DNA of 64,000 bases from Streptomyces venezuelae (GTDB lineage: Bacteria > Actinomycetota > Actinomycetes > Streptomycetales > Streptomycetaceae): positions 8,246,001-8,310,000 of the forward strand of contig NZ_CP029192.1 of assembly GCF_008642315.1 (NCBI RefSeq), given 5' to 3'. The translations under genes were made by a program, and so were the position numbers. Shown piece after piece: positions 16,459 through 25,622 of this stretch. Below the pieces are notes generated by a model, which was not told where the DNA came from, ran no database searches, and saw nothing but the letters and a program-made list of their open reading frames with translations. Within the stretch, counting starts at the first letter, position 1. The number at the start of each line of letters is the position of its first letter.

Positions 16459-17163
16459 TCAGCGCAGCACGATGGCCGTCGCGGCGATCCCGTCCCGTAC
16501 GGTCCAGCGGCCGGAGAAGCCCTTCAGTTCTGTGCCCGCCACCACGGGGCCCTCGACCAGCAGTCGGGCGGTGAACGTTCCGTCCGGGGCGAGTTCCACC
16601 CGCGCGTCCTCGAAGCCGAGCCAGCGGCCGGTCAGCGGGAACCACGTCTTGTAGACGGACTCCTTCGCGCTGAACAGGAGCCGGTCCCAAGGTGTGGCCG
16701 GCTGTCGCGAGCCGAGCGAGGCCAGCACGGCGCGCTCCGTCTCGTCGGCGACCAGGTTCAGGACGTCGGGGTCGCGCAGCGGCTCGCCCGGCTCGGCGTC
16801 GATGCCGACGGACGTCACCTCGCCCGCGCGGGCCACGACCGCCGCGCGGTACCCGGCGCAGTGCGTCATGCTGCCGACGACGCCGTCCGGCCAGCCGGGG
16901 GCGCCGCGGTGTCCCGGCAGGATCGGGGCGGGCGGCACGCCGATGCGGGCCAGCGCGGTGCGGGCGCAGTGCCGCACCGTGGTGAACTCGTTGCGCCGCT
17001 TGGCCACCGCGTTCGCCACCACGGCCTCCTCCTCGGGGAAGAGGACCGCGTCGGCAGGGTCGTCGTGGGTCTCGACCACGGTGACGGGCACGTCGGCGAG
17101 CAGAGTGGCCAAGGGTCCCGCCGGATCCGGGACTTGGCGCGCGGGTATCGAAGGTGACGTCAC
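16459..17163 (-). CDS. Sfp-type 4'-phosphopantetheinyl transferase
   Basis: A 234-residue PPTase of the Sfp/EntD type. It shows HCARTALARIGVPPAPILPGHRGAPGWPDGVVGSMTHCAGYRAAVV, the magnesium motif VGIDAEP, and FSAKESVYKTWFPLTGRWLGFEDARVEL (the W/F-x-x-K-E-x-x-K motif). It transfers the phosphopantetheine arm from CoA to carrier proteins of polyketide or peptide synthases or fatty acid synthase. No carrier protein gene is near, so it probably acts in trans. The GTG start has no clear ribosome site; a TACCGT nine bases upstream of the start hints at leaderless transcription. Confidence 0.92.
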   Translation of the reverse strand: MTSPSIPARQVPDPAGPLATLLADVPVTVVETHDDPADAVLFPEEEAVVANAVAKRRNEFTTVRHCARTALARIGVPPAPILPGHRGAPGWPDGVVGSMTHCAGYRAAVVARAGEVTSVGIDAEPGEPLRDPDVLNLVADETERAVLASLGSRQPATPWDRLLFSAKESVYKTWFPLTGRWLGFEDARVELAPDGTFTARLLVEGPVVAGTELKGFSGRWTVRDGIAATAIVLR

Positions 17164-17272
17164 GGGAGATCACGGTACCGGGTGACCCGCACACGAGTGC
17201 GGGCTGTGGCCTACGCCACCCGGCCGCCCTCCCGGGTGCGGACGGCCCCCGACGAGCGCCTACGCTGGCGTG

Positions 17273-17899
17273 ATGCAGGACGAGTACCGCACAGTGGCCC
17301 GCGAGGGCGTGCACGAGACCGAGATCAACCGCTCGCGCTTCCTGTGCGCCCTGGCACCCGCGGCCACCGAGCGGGAGGCCCAGGAATTCGTCGCGCGCGT
17401 CCGCAAGGAGCACCCGACCGCCAGCCACAACTGCTTCGCATACGTCATCGGGGCCGACGCCGCCGTGCAGAAGGCGAGCGACGACGGCGAGCCCGGCGGC
17501 ACCGCGGGCGTCCCGATGCTCCAGATGCTGATGCGCCGCGACATGCGCTACGTCGCCGCCGTCGTGACCCGCTACTACGGAGGGGTCAAGCTCGGCGCCG
17601 GAGGACTCATCCGCGCCTACGGAGGATCGGTCGGCGAGGCGCTCGACGCCCTCGGCACCGTCACCCGCCGCCGCTTCCGCCTCGCCACCGTCACGGTCGA
17701 CCACCAGCGCGCGGGCAAGGTCCAGAACGATCTGCGGGCGGCCGGCCGCGAGGTGCGCGACGTGCGCTACGGAGAAGCCGTCGCGATCGAGATCGGGCTG
17801 CCCGACGCGGATGTGGAAGCCTTCCGCGGCTGGCTGGCGGACGCCACCGCCGGCAGCGCGGTGCTCGAGCTCGGGGGAGAGGCGTACGGGGATGCCTGA
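17273..17899 (+). CDS. YigZ/IMPACT family protein
   Basis: A 208-residue protein with the UPF0029/IMPACT N-terminal domain (EINRSRFLCALAPAATEREAQEFVARVRKEHPTASHNCFAYVIG, DDGEPGGTAGVPMLQML, VTRYYGGVKLGAGGLIRAYGGSVGEAL) and the small C-terminal YigZ domain. Length matches the family. The role is unsettled: the E. coli homologue has been linked to RNA or peptide metabolism. The ATG comes immediately after TACGCTGGCG, a plausible -10 box, so the message may be leaderless. Confidence 0.93.
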   Translation: MQDEYRTVAREGVHETEINRSRFLCALAPAATEREAQEFVARVRKEHPTASHNCFAYVIGADAAVQKASDDGEPGGTAGVPMLQMLMRRDMRYVAAVVTRYYGGVKLGAGGLIRAYGGSVGEALDALGTVTRRRFRLATVTVDHQRAGKVQNDLRAAGREVRDVRYGEAVAIEIGLPDADVEAFRGWLADATAGSAVLELGGEAYGDA

Positions 17900-18022
17900 C
17901 GCCGAGGTGCCTGACGCCGGGATGTCTGACGGCTGCGGATTCGAGGGAGCCGCGTGGGGGACCGGGGGAGTTACGGGAGTGGCCACCCGTGATGTCCGAC
18001 CCGCCCGATAGTCTCGGGAATC

Positions 18023-19186
18023 ATGAGGCTGCTGCACACGTCCGACTGGCACCTGGGCCGCTCGTTCCACCGCGTGAACATGCTCGACGCCCAGGCCGCG
18101 TTCATCGGCCACCTGCTGGCGACCGTGCGCGAGCGCGACGTGGACGCCGTCGTGGTGGCCGGGGACGTGTACGACAGAGCGGTGCCCCCGCTCGCGGCGG
18201 TCGAGCTCTTCGACGACGCCCTGCACCGGCTCGCCGACCTCGGTGTACCGACGATCATGATCTCCGGGAACCACGACTCGGCGCGCCGCCTCGGCGTCGG
18301 CGCGGGCCTCATCGACCGCGCGGGCATCCACCTGCGCACCGACCCGGCCGCGTGCGCGGAGCCCGTGATCCTCACCGATCCGCACGGGGACGTGGCGTTC
18401 TACGGCCTGCCCTACCTCGAACCGGCCCTGGTGAAGGACGCGTTCGGGGTGGAGAAGGCCGGACACGAGGCGGTCATCGGCGCCGCCATGGACCGCGTGC
18501 GGGCCGACCTCGCAGGCCGCGCCCCCGGCACCCGCTCCGTCGTCCTCGCCCACGCCTTCGTCAGCGGCGGCCAGGTCAGCGACAGCGAGCGGGACATCAC
18601 CGTCGGCGGCGTGGCGGCCGTGCCCGCCGGAGTCTTCGAGGGCGTGGACTACGCGGCCCTTGGACACCTGCACGGCAGCCAGACCCTGGGCGAGCGCGTG
18701 CGCTACTCAGGGTCACCCCTGCCGTACTCGTTCTCCGAGGCCGACCACCGCAAGAGCATGTGGCTCGTCGACCTGGGGGCCGACGGGCACATCGAGGCCG
18801 AGCGCGTGGACTGCCCGGTGCCGCGCGCGCTCGCCCGCATCCGCGGCACCCTCGACGAGCTGCTCGACGCCCCGGACCTCGCCCGCCACGAGGACGCGTG
18901 GGTCGAGGCCACCCTGACCGACGCGGTGCGCCCCGACGACCCGATGGCCAGGCTCTGCGAGCGCTTCCCGCACACGCTCAGCCTCGTCTTCGCCCCCGAC
19001 CGTGCCCCGGACGACCCGGACGTCTCGTACGCCCAGCGGCTCAGGGACCGCAGCGACCAGCAGATCGCCGAGGACTTCGTGACCCACGTGCGCGGTGCCG
19101 GACCGGACGAGCAGGAACAGGAAGTGCTGCGTTCCGCGTTCGACGCGGTCCGCACCGACGCCACGCTGCGCGAGGTCGCCCGATGA
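18023..19186 (+). CDS. sbcD: exonuclease SbcCD subunit D
   Basis: A 387-residue metallophosphoesterase with all metal-binding motifs: DWHLGR near residues 8-13, GDVYDRAVPP, GNHDSARRL, and GHLHGSQ. A C-terminal capping domain follows. With SbcC it forms the Mre11-Rad50-type nuclease that cuts DNA hairpins and double-strand ends. It overlaps sbcC by 4 bases (ATGA). The ATG lies close behind a GATAGT sequence, suggesting a short leader or none. Confidence 0.95.
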   Translation: MRLLHTSDWHLGRSFHRVNMLDAQAAFIGHLLATVRERDVDAVVVAGDVYDRAVPPLAAVELFDDALHRLADLGVPTIMISGNHDSARRLGVGAGLIDRAGIHLRTDPAACAEPVILTDPHGDVAFYGLPYLEPALVKDAFGVEKAGHEAVIGAAMDRVRADLAGRAPGTRSVVLAHAFVSGGQVSDSERDITVGGVAAVPAGVFEGVDYAALGHLHGSQTLGERVRYSGSPLPYSFSEADHRKSMWLVDLGADGHIEAERVDCPVPRALARIRGTLDELLDAPDLARHEDAWVEATLTDAVRPDDPMARLCERFPHTLSLVFAPDRAPDDPDVSYAQRLRDRSDQQIAEDFVTHVRGAGPDEQEQEVLRSAFDAVRTDATLREVAR

Positions 19187-22100
19187 GACTCCACCGACTC
19201 CGCATCACCGCCTTCGGGCCCTTCGGCACCGCGCAGGACATCGACTTCGACGACCTCAGCGCCGCAGGCCTCTTCCTGCTGCACGGCCCGACGGGCGCGG
19301 GCAAGACCTCCGTCCTGGACGCTGTGTGCTACGCGCTCTACGGCTCGGTGCCGGGCGCCCGACAGGGCGGCGGTCAAGGCATGACGCTGCGCAGCGACCA
19401 CGCGCAGCAGGGCACCCGCACAGAGGTGTGCCTCGAACTGACCGTCGCGGGACGCCGCCTGGAGGTCACCCGCCAACCCCCGTGGGAACGTCCCAAGAAG
19501 CGTGGCACGGGCACCACCACGGAGAAGGCCCAGAGCTGGCTGCGCGAGTACGACTCCGGGGAGGGCCCGGACGGCGGATGGAAGGCCCTCAGCCGCTCCC
19601 ACCAGGAGATCGGTGAGGAGATCAGCCAGCTCCTCGGCATGAGCAAGGAACAGTTCTGCCAGGTCGTGCTCCTGCCCCAGGGAGACTTCGCCCGGTTCCT
19701 GCGCGCCGACGCCGAGGCACGCGGCAAACTGCTCGGCCGCCTCTTCGACACGCGCAGGTTCGCCGCCGTGGAGCAGCGGCTCGCCGAACAGCGGCGCACC
19801 ACCGAGGCCGAGGTCAAGGAGGGCGACGCCGCCCTCCTCGCCGACGCGCACCGCATGCAGCAGGCCGCGAGTGAAGGGGGCCAGGAAGCCGAGCTGCCCC
19901 TGCCCGACCTGGCGCCCGGCGACCCGGGCCTGGCGGACGCGGTCCTCACCTGGGCGGCCGTCGCCCGCGCGGGCGCGCGGGAACGCCTCGCTGTCGCCCA
20001 CTGCGCGCTCGCCGCCGCCGAATCCGCCCAAGCGGGCGCGGAACGCCGCCTCGCCGACGTACGCGAACTCGACCGGCTGCAGCGCCGGTTCACCGAGGCA
20101 CAAACACGCGCCGACCAGCTCCACGCGCGCGTGGACGAACAGCGCGTCCTCGAAGAGCGTCTCGAACGGGCCCGCAAGGCCGAGAAGGTCGCGCCCGCGC
20201 TCGGCCTGCGCGACACCGCCGACACCGAACACCGCCGCGCCGCGGAAGCCGAGGCACGCGCGCGTGGCCGACTGCCCGAGACGTTCGCCTCGTCCGGCGC
20301 GGCGGGCCTCGCCGCCGCCGCGCGCACGGCCGCCGAGGAGCTGGGCGGCCTGGCATCGGCCCGGCGCGCCGAGGGACGCACCACGGAGATCACCGCCGAA
20401 CGCACCGCGCTGGACCGTCAGGAACGCGCCGACGACGAGCTGCTCCAGGAGGCGTCGGGCTGGCTCGACGGCTGGGAGACGACCCGGTCCGCGCTCCTGG
20501 AGCGCATCGAGTCCGCCCAGGAGGCCGCGACCCGCGCCGAGCGCCTGGGGGGCCAGCTCGCGCCCGCCGAGGCCCGCCTGGACGCGGCCCGCCGCCGCGA
20601 CCGGCTCGCCCGGGACGCGGCCGCGGCGCAGGAACACGCCCTCGCCGCCCGCGAGTCCGCCACGGAGGCCCACGAACACTGGCTCGCCCTCAAGGAGCAG
20701 CGCCTCACCGGCATCGCCGCCGAACTCGCGGCCCACCTCACCGACGGCCAGCCGTGCGCGGTGTGCGGAGCCACGGAACACCTCGCCCCCGCGCGGAAGG
20801 TGGCCGGACACGTGGACCGGCAGGCCGAAGAGGCGGCGCTCGCCGCCCATCGTCGCGCGGACGAGTCCCGGTCGGCCGCCGAGCGCACTCTCGGGGAGGT
20901 CAGGGAGTCCCTGGCCGCGGCGAAGGCCGCCGCGCGGGGAGGCCCGGCGACGAACCCGCACGAGACCTCGCCCGGTGGGTCCCCGGACGAGGACCCCACC
21001 GCCGACGAACTCACCGACGCCGTGGATGCGTTGCGGCGCGATTACACCGAGGCGCGGGACCTGGCCTCCGGACTTCACGCCGCCCGCGAGGCCCTGGCTC
21101 GGGCCGAGCGCGAGTACGACCGCAGGCTCGCCCAGCAGCAGGAGGCCGCGCGGCGAGCCGCGTCCAGGACGACCCTGCGAGACGCCCTGGAACGCGAACA
21201 GCAGTCCCTCGAAGCCGAGTTGACCCGCGCGCGGGGCGCCACCGGCAGCGTCGCCGACCGCGCCGCCCAGCTGGAGCGGCAGGCCGCACTGCTCACCGAG
21301 GCCGCCGACGCCGTCCGCGCCGCCGACGACACCGCCGAACGCCTCAAGGACGCCGACGCGCGACTCGCCGACGCGGCCTTCCGCGCCGGGTTCGACACGC
21401 CGACGGCCGCCTCGGCCGCCCTCCTCGACGACGCCGGGTACCGCGAGGTCCAGCACCGCATCGACGCCTGGCGCAACGACGACGCCGCCGTGCGCTCCGT
21501 CCTCGCCGAACCGGACACGGCGGCCGCGGCGCAGCGGCCGCCCGCGGACCTCCGGGCCGCCGGCGAACACGCCGAGTCCGCCGCACGACGCCTCAGGGAC
21601 ACGGCCTCCGCGCGGGACGCCGCCGCACGGCGCTGCGCCGAACTCGACCGGCTCTCCACCCGCACGGCCGCGGCGACGCGGCGGCTCGCGCCGCTGCGCG
21701 CCGCGCACGACCGGGTGGCCCGCATGGCAGGTCTCGCTGCGGGCACGTCGGCGGACAACGAACGCAGGATGCGCCTGGAGTCGTACGTGCTCGCGGCCCG
21801 CCTCGAACAGGTGGCCGCGGCCGCGACCGTCCGGCTGCACCGCATGTCGTCGGGCCGCTACACGCTCGTGCACTCGGACGGCCGCACCGGACGCGGCCGT
21901 TCGGGCCTCGGGCTCCACGTGGTCGATGCCTGGACGGGCCGCGAACGCGACACCGCCACCCTCTCCGGCGGCGAGACGTTCTTCGCCTCCCTCGCCCTCG
22001 CGCTCGGTCTCGCGGACGTCGTCACCGACGAGGCGGGAGGCGTCCGGCTCGACACACTCTTCATCGACGAGGGCTTCGGCAGCCTCGACGACCAGACGCT

Positions 22101-22257
22101 CGACGAGGTCCTGGACGTCCTCGACTCCCTGCGCGAACGGGACCGCAGCGTCGGAATCGTCAGCCACGTCGCTGACCTGCGACGACGCGTGCACGCGCAG
22201 CTGGAGGTGGTGAAGGGGCGAGCGGGTTCGACGGTGCGGCAGCGGGGCAGTGGGTGA
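19183..22257 (+). CDS. sbcC: exonuclease SbcCD subunit C (SMC-like ATPase)
   Basis: A 1,024-residue Rad50-type protein. Walker A is HGPTGAGKTS near residues 35-44, then long heptad-rich coiled-coil arms interrupted by a CAVC zinc hook near residues 526-529, and at the end the ABC signature LSGGETFFASLALALGLAD with Walker B LDTLFIDEGFGSLDDQT. Length is typical for actinobacteria. It is coupled to sbcD. The accessory region begins directly after its stop codon. Confidence 0.95.
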   Translation: MRLHRLRITAFGPFGTAQDIDFDDLSAAGLFLLHGPTGAGKTSVLDAVCYALYGSVPGARQGGGQGMTLRSDHAQQGTRTEVCLELTVAGRRLEVTRQPPWERPKKRGTGTTTEKAQSWLREYDSGEGPDGGWKALSRSHQEIGEEISQLLGMSKEQFCQVVLLPQGDFARFLRADAEARGKLLGRLFDTRRFAAVEQRLAEQRRTTEAEVKEGDAALLADAHRMQQAASEGGQEAELPLPDLAPGDPGLADAVLTWAAVARAGARERLAVAHCALAAAESAQAGAERRLADVRELDRLQRRFTEAQTRADQLHARVDEQRVLEERLERARKAEKVAPALGLRDTADTEHRRAAEAEARARGRLPETFASSGAAGLAAAARTAAEELGGLASARRAEGRTTEITAERTALDRQERADDELLQEASGWLDGWETTRSALLERIESAQEAATRAERLGGQLAPAEARLDAARRRDRLARDAAAAQEHALAARESATEAHEHWLALKEQRLTGIAAELAAHLTDGQPCAVCGATEHLAPARKVAGHVDRQAEEAALAAHRRADESRSAAERTLGEVRESLAAAKAAARGGPATNPHETSPGGSPDEDPTADELTDAVDALRRDYTEARDLASGLHAAREALARAEREYDRRLAQQQEAARRAASRTTLRDALEREQQSLEAELTRARGATGSVADRAAQLERQAALLTEAADAVRAADDTAERLKDADARLADAAFRAGFDTPTAASAALLDDAGYREVQHRIDAWRNDDAAVRSVLAEPDTAAAAQRPPADLRAAGEHAESAARRLRDTASARDAAARRCAELDRLSTRTAAATRRLAPLRAAHDRVARMAGLAAGTSADNERRMRLESYVLAARLEQVAAAATVRLHRMSSGRYTLVHSDGRTGRGRSGLGLHVVDAWTGRERDTATLSGGETFFASLALALGLADVVTDEAGGVRLDTLFIDEGFGSLDDQTLDEVLDVLDSLRERDRSVGIVSHVADLRRRVHAQLEVVKGRAGSTVRQRGSG

Positions 22258-22619
22258 GGTCTCAGATCCTCGATTCCGGACCGTGCCCTGTCTTACCCGG
22301 CTTTTCCGTGACCGTCCTTGCCCTTCTGTCCCCCGCGTGTCCCCCGGAGAGCCTCCAGGACCAGCTGCTGCGTCTACTTGTTCCGCCAGTCTGACGTCCT
22401 TGCAGGTAGGCCCTCACGACGGTTTTTCCTGACTACCGCTCAGAGTTCGCGGCCGAGACGGCAAGGCGGCGGCCAGTGCCTTTCACCGGCCCCCCGGCGG
22501 GGCTCTGCTCCGATGCGCGGTGTAGGTCGTTCACCGGGACGAACTGGCAATCCTCGTTCAGCGACGAACTGGGTACGGCTACTCATGCGCGGCGTGTGAG
22601 CGCCGCCTACGCTCGCCAG
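22258..22619. other. non-coding junction between sbcC and the accessory region, with a possible integrase remnant
   Basis: No intact gene is seen. On the minus strand, 22374-22294 reads a 26-codon tail ending LRGTRGGQKGKDGHGKAG, reminiscent of the Gly/Arg-rich tails of some actinobacterial tyrosine integrases; this is a weak resemblance. No tRNA gene or clear direct repeat that could serve as an attachment site was found by eye. Confidence 0.35.
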
Positions 22620-22751
22620 ATGCCTGACAAATCGCACACTTCTGGCAGGAGGGGGCTGGTCTGCTGCCTGCTGTTCACTGTTCTGCCTGTCGTCTGGTTG
22701 GTTGCCGCCCCGGTTCTGCCGGCGCGGGTTCTTGGTTTCCCTTCTGGATGA
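22620..22751 (+). CDS. small single-span membrane protein
   Basis: A 43-residue frame with a basic N-terminus (KSHTSGRRG) and one hydrophobic helix, LVCCLLFTVLPVVWLVAAPVL. The ATG follows TACGCT by six bases, the same leaderless layout seen before yigZ. It has no recognised family. It could be a real small membrane protein or chance; it lies in an otherwise gene-poor stretch. Confidence 0.35.
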   Translation: MPDKSHTSGRRGLVCCLLFTVLPVVWLVAAPVLPARVLGFPSG

Positions 22752-22879
22752 GCGCCGCGATCTTGAATGGAGCGGATGGCCAAGGCGGTATCAGCGACCT
22801 GTTCGGCTGACAGTAGGCAGGAGGGCGTCCGCAGCTGCTGTCGCAATGTGCAGGACAGCAGCCGGTACGTTTTCGCGGT

Positions 22880-23350
22880 TCAGGGCGTCCCGGGCCTTGA
22901 CCTCAGGGGTGTGCACTTCGTGCAGTGTGAGGAGCACAGTGCGGCCTCCCGTTGCGTTTGGTGTTTTCCGCAGGTCTGGCAGGAGGCGTCGGGGTGCTCG
23001 GTGAACTCGACGTCTGGTGAGCCGCAGGCTGTGCAGCGCACGTCGTGCAGGCGGGGCAGCTTTCCGTTCTGGTCGGGTGGGTCGGCGGCGTAGCCCTGGA
23101 GTTGGATGTGGGCGCTGTGCAGGTCGACTTCGGGTATGTCTGGCCGTTCGTGGTTGATGTATAGCCAGGCCTGGTGGCCGATGGTTCGGTTTGACGTGCG
23201 TGGGTCTGCTTCGAGTTCGGTTGTCCAGCAGCGTCCGTTCGGTGAGGGGCCGAGGCCGTCTTCGGCTGCCCCGTAGTAGGTCACGGCCCATACGGCGTGC
23301 CAGCTCTTTCCCAGGCCGGGGCGGTACGCGTTGGTACGTGGGGGTGTCAC
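22880..23350 (-). CDS. hypothetical zinc-ribbon-like protein
   Basis: A 156-residue protein from a GTG that overlaps the stop of the upstream gene (GTGA). The N-terminal half has aromatic segments (SWHAVWAVTYYGAAEDGLGPSPNGRCW and HQAWLYINHERPDIPEVDLHSAHIQLQGY). The C-terminal third contains a CTAC-(x13)-CQTC zinc ribbon followed by C..HC..C cysteines. I do not recognise the family. The coupling to a metallopeptidase-like gene suggests they worked together. The region is visibly less GC-rich than the chromosome before 22 kb. Confidence 0.55.
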   Translation of the reverse strand: MTPPRTNAYRPGLGKSWHAVWAVTYYGAAEDGLGPSPNGRCWTTELEADPRTSNRTIGHQAWLYINHERPDIPEVDLHSAHIQLQGYAADPPDQNGKLPRLHDVRCTACGSPDVEFTEHPDASCQTCGKHQTQREAALCSSHCTKCTPLRSRPGTP

Positions 23351-23710
23351 TGCTGTTGTTCTTCCTTGTGGTTGGAGTGAAGGGGTGGGGTTGGGGTGGT
23401 GAGCCGTCCGAGCCAGAGTCGGCGGAGGGCGTTGTTGAGGTCGTGGTTGCTGGCGATGGGGGGGGAGGTTGAGGGTTCGGTGGATGAGTTCGTGGAGGAG
23501 GGTGGGCGGGAGTTGAGCTGTGGCCCAGTGCAGGGTGAGTCCGCGGGTTGTGTGGTTGCGTGCCCAGGTGGTGCGCATCCGGGTTGAGAAGGTGCCTGTT
23601 AGTGGCGGGTTTGTTATGTGCGTGGTGATCTGATCCTGGTGTGTTTTCAGCCATTCCTGTCCGGTGGTGGCGTAGAAGTTGATGATGTTTCGCTGCGCCG
23701 GCGCGCGCAA
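23347..23710 (-). pseudogene. frameshifted HExxH metallopeptidase-like gene
   Basis: The first part reads IINFYATTGQEWLKTHQDQITTHITNPPLTGTFSTRMR.. then LPPTLLHELIHRTLNLP, with an HExxH zinc motif as in small WLM/M48/SprT-like proteins. At an 8-base C tract (plus-strand G run at 23458-23465) this frame leaves the family-like sequence. One base fewer restores PIASNHDLNNALRRLWLGRLTTP, which runs to a TGA overlapping the next gene's GTG. So the original gene ended at 23347 and was coupled to the zinc-ribbon gene. The 5' end is uncertain; a TTG at 23710 is the first visible start. Confidence 0.55.
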
Positions 23711-23847
23711 ATGGTGTCCGACGCCCCGAGCTGAGTCTGTACCGAGCGCGGGCGCCGGGCGTCAGCGGCTCGTGCGGCATCCCAGATCGACAGGGGTGCA
23801 GGTGCGCTGGTCGTTGTGGCGGTCACAGCAATTCTCCAGGAAGGCGC

Positions 23848-23882
23848 GCCGGGGCCCGGCCCGTCACGCGGCGGGCCCCGGC
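23848..23882 (-). terminator. hairpin downstream of the Sak4-like gene
   Basis: GCCGGGGCCCG (23848-23858) pairs perfectly with CGGGCCCCGGC (23872-23882) around a 13-base loop, 38 bases after the stop of the minus-strand ATPase gene. Confidence 0.6.
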
Positions 23883-23919
23883 AGCGCAGGGGAAAGAGGA
23901 AGGGGGAAGCGGAGCGCGG

Positions 23920-25020
23920 TCAGGCGGCGAACTCGACGCTGGGCTCCTCGACGGACGTGCCCTCGGCGTCCTGGTCCTGCTGCTTGCTGGCAGCAGCCCG
24001 CAGGCGGGACACGTCATCGCTGGTGGGATCGCTGAGCTTCCTGGGGTTCTTCAGCTCCGTGGCCGCACGCTCGATCGCCGCGCGCACCACCAGCACCTCG
24101 TCGCGGTCCAAACCCTCATCGGCCTCGACCTGCCGCCACAGCTTCTTCAGCTCCTCCACGCCCTGTGCGGCGGCCTCGTGCACCTTCGGCATCCAGGCCT
24201 GCGCGAGATCGCCCGTCAGCTCCGGGGTGGGCTTGGGCTGATTGTGGATCGAGCAGCCCATCAGACCGAACACGAGCTTCTCGATGGAGAAGTCAGGCAT
24301 CGGCTTCGGCTGCCCGCCGCGCGGCACCTGGAACTTCAACGAACGAGCGCCGATGATCTGCGGCGGCTCCTCGCGACGCATGCGCACCCACACCGTCGCA
24401 TCGAAGGCCAAAGACTTGTGCGCTTCCACCCGCCAGTCCTTCGTGCGCGGGATCGGATCGCCGTTTCCGTCGACCGCCGCGACCTCCTTGCCGCGGGCCA
24501 GGAGGACCACGATGCCGGGCATGGTGCGCACCAGGTACATCACCCGCTGCCACCGTTCGGCCGCGTCGTTCCAGAGGTTCATGGACGGTTTGACCTCGGC
24601 GTCCGGGGCCTGCCTGAGAGTGTTCTGGCCCGTCCGCGAGCGCCTGGCCCGCTCGTTGGTCCAGTTCACGAGCATCCGCCACAGCATCGACCCCGAGTCG
24701 ATGACCAGGACGACCGGCTTCTCCTTCGCGACAGCCGCGCGGGTCGCCTCCGCGTGCACGGCCTCGATCTGGCCGAGGATGTCGCGGTAGGTGCCGTTGT
24801 GCTCGATCAGCAGGTAGTCCGCACCGGGCACGTTCGCGTACTCGTCGGCGGTGTCCTCGCCGAGCTCCAGCCAGTACGCCTGGCCGGTCTGCTCGCAGCC
24901 GGTGAACTCCGCCGCCTGGTGGCTCTTTCCGCTCTTCTCCTCGCCTTCAATCAAGACGATCGGCCAGGGGATCACGCCGGTGGGCTTACGGGTCCGCAGC
25001 TTCGGTATCGGGCGGTTCAC
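23920..25020 (-). CDS. phage-type AAA ATPase (Sak4/RecA-like)
   Basis: A 366-residue RecA-fold ATPase: Walker A is EGEEKSGKSHQAAEF near residues 25-39 and Walker B is KPVVLVIDSGSMLWRML near 98-114. A charged C-terminal tail follows (EKLKK-type helices and an acidic end). This is the layout of Sak4-type single-strand annealing/recombination ATPases in actinophages, where they act in early DNA metabolism. It stands in an operon with two other phage-like genes on the same strand. No single-strand binding protein or nuclease gene is next to it in this window. Confidence 0.75.
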   Translation of the reverse strand: MNRPIPKLRTRKPTGVIPWPIVLIEGEEKSGKSHQAAEFTGCEQTGQAYWLELGEDTADEYANVPGADYLLIEHNGTYRDILGQIEAVHAEATRAAVAKEKPVVLVIDSGSMLWRMLVNWTNERARRSRTGQNTLRQAPDAEVKPSMNLWNDAAERWQRVMYLVRTMPGIVVLLARGKEVAAVDGNGDPIPRTKDWRVEAHKSLAFDATVWVRMRREEPPQIIGARSLKFQVPRGGQPKPMPDFSIEKLVFGLMGCSIHNQPKPTPELTGDLAQAWMPKVHEAAAQGVEELKKLWRQVEADEGLDRDEVLVVRAAIERAATELKNPRKLSDPTSDDVSRLRAAASKQQDQDAEGTSVEEPSVEFAA

Positions 25021-25052
25021 GCGTATCTCCAGTTTAAGTATCGGGACCTATT

Positions 25053-25394
25053 TCAAGGTGTGCGGAGTTCCCTGGTCTCGAACAGGGCCGCCCACTCGGG
25101 GTGACGCTGGACCAGCAGTCGGACATAGCGGGAGCGGAAGTCGTTGTTCAGCTTGAACGGTTCACCGCTCGTGGCCCGCCCGTACTGCCAGCGCAGAACC
25201 TCGAAGAGCATCCCGATGCCGATGCGCCGCAGCCCGCGCTTTGCGCAGTCGGCGGTCAGCGACTCCAGCTGCACCAGAATCCACGGGTTGAGCTGGTGGA
25301 ACGCCTCGAAGCGTTCCTGGATGCTCGCCCCCGCGATCCCCGGCCCCGGGTGTCGCAGTGGCGCGATGGATAGCTCCATCTGAACGGGGACCAT
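25053..25394 (-). CDS. conserved actinophage protein, function unknown
   Basis: A 113-residue protein with the pattern ASIQERFEAFHQLNPWILVQLESLTADCAKRGLRRIGIGMLFEVLRWQYGR, then FKLNNDFRSRYVRLLVQRHPEWAALFETRELR. I recall this arrangement from small proteins in actinophage early regions, usually near DNA-metabolism genes. There are no catalytic motifs. The ATG at 25394 is preferred over an upstream one because GGAGGG lies four bases before it. It ends 32 bases before the ATPase gene. Confidence 0.7.
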   Translation of the reverse strand: MVPVQMELSIAPLRHPGPGIAGASIQERFEAFHQLNPWILVQLESLTADCAKRGLRRIGIGMLFEVLRWQYGRATSGEPFKLNNDFRSRYVRLLVQRHPEWAALFETRELRTP

Positions 25395-25622
25395 GCAACC
25401 CTCCATAGTTTTCATCGCGACCTATATTGCGCCATGCCTTATCGGGGAGCGCAGGCACCCCTCACACCTTGTACGGAAATTCTACTCTCCTTCTTGGGGG
25501 GTGCAACTCGGCGGGGCCCGCCTACCGGCGCCCCCCGCCGGCTGATCACAACGCTCTACCAGGCGCCAAGTTGGCGGCTGCCGGGACAGATGCTGGTGGC
25601 GGCCCCAGTCGGCCGTGCGGAA

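Noticed and set aside
15395..18673. 1,092-codon minus-strand open frame
   Set aside because: It runs antisense across the amidohydrolase end, YigZ and SbcD genes, shows no domain, and arises from GC bias.
18703..22194. Very long minus-strand open frame opposite sbcC
   Set aside because: Its composition is Arg/Gly/Ala-rich with no family motifs. It is the antisense shadow of a high-GC gene whose plus-strand product is clearly SbcC.
22791..23780. Single 329-codon minus-strand frame as a gene
   Set aside because: It is His/Pro/Arg-rich without motifs. The other two frames hold the HExxH and zinc-ribbon patterns with a GTGA overlap.
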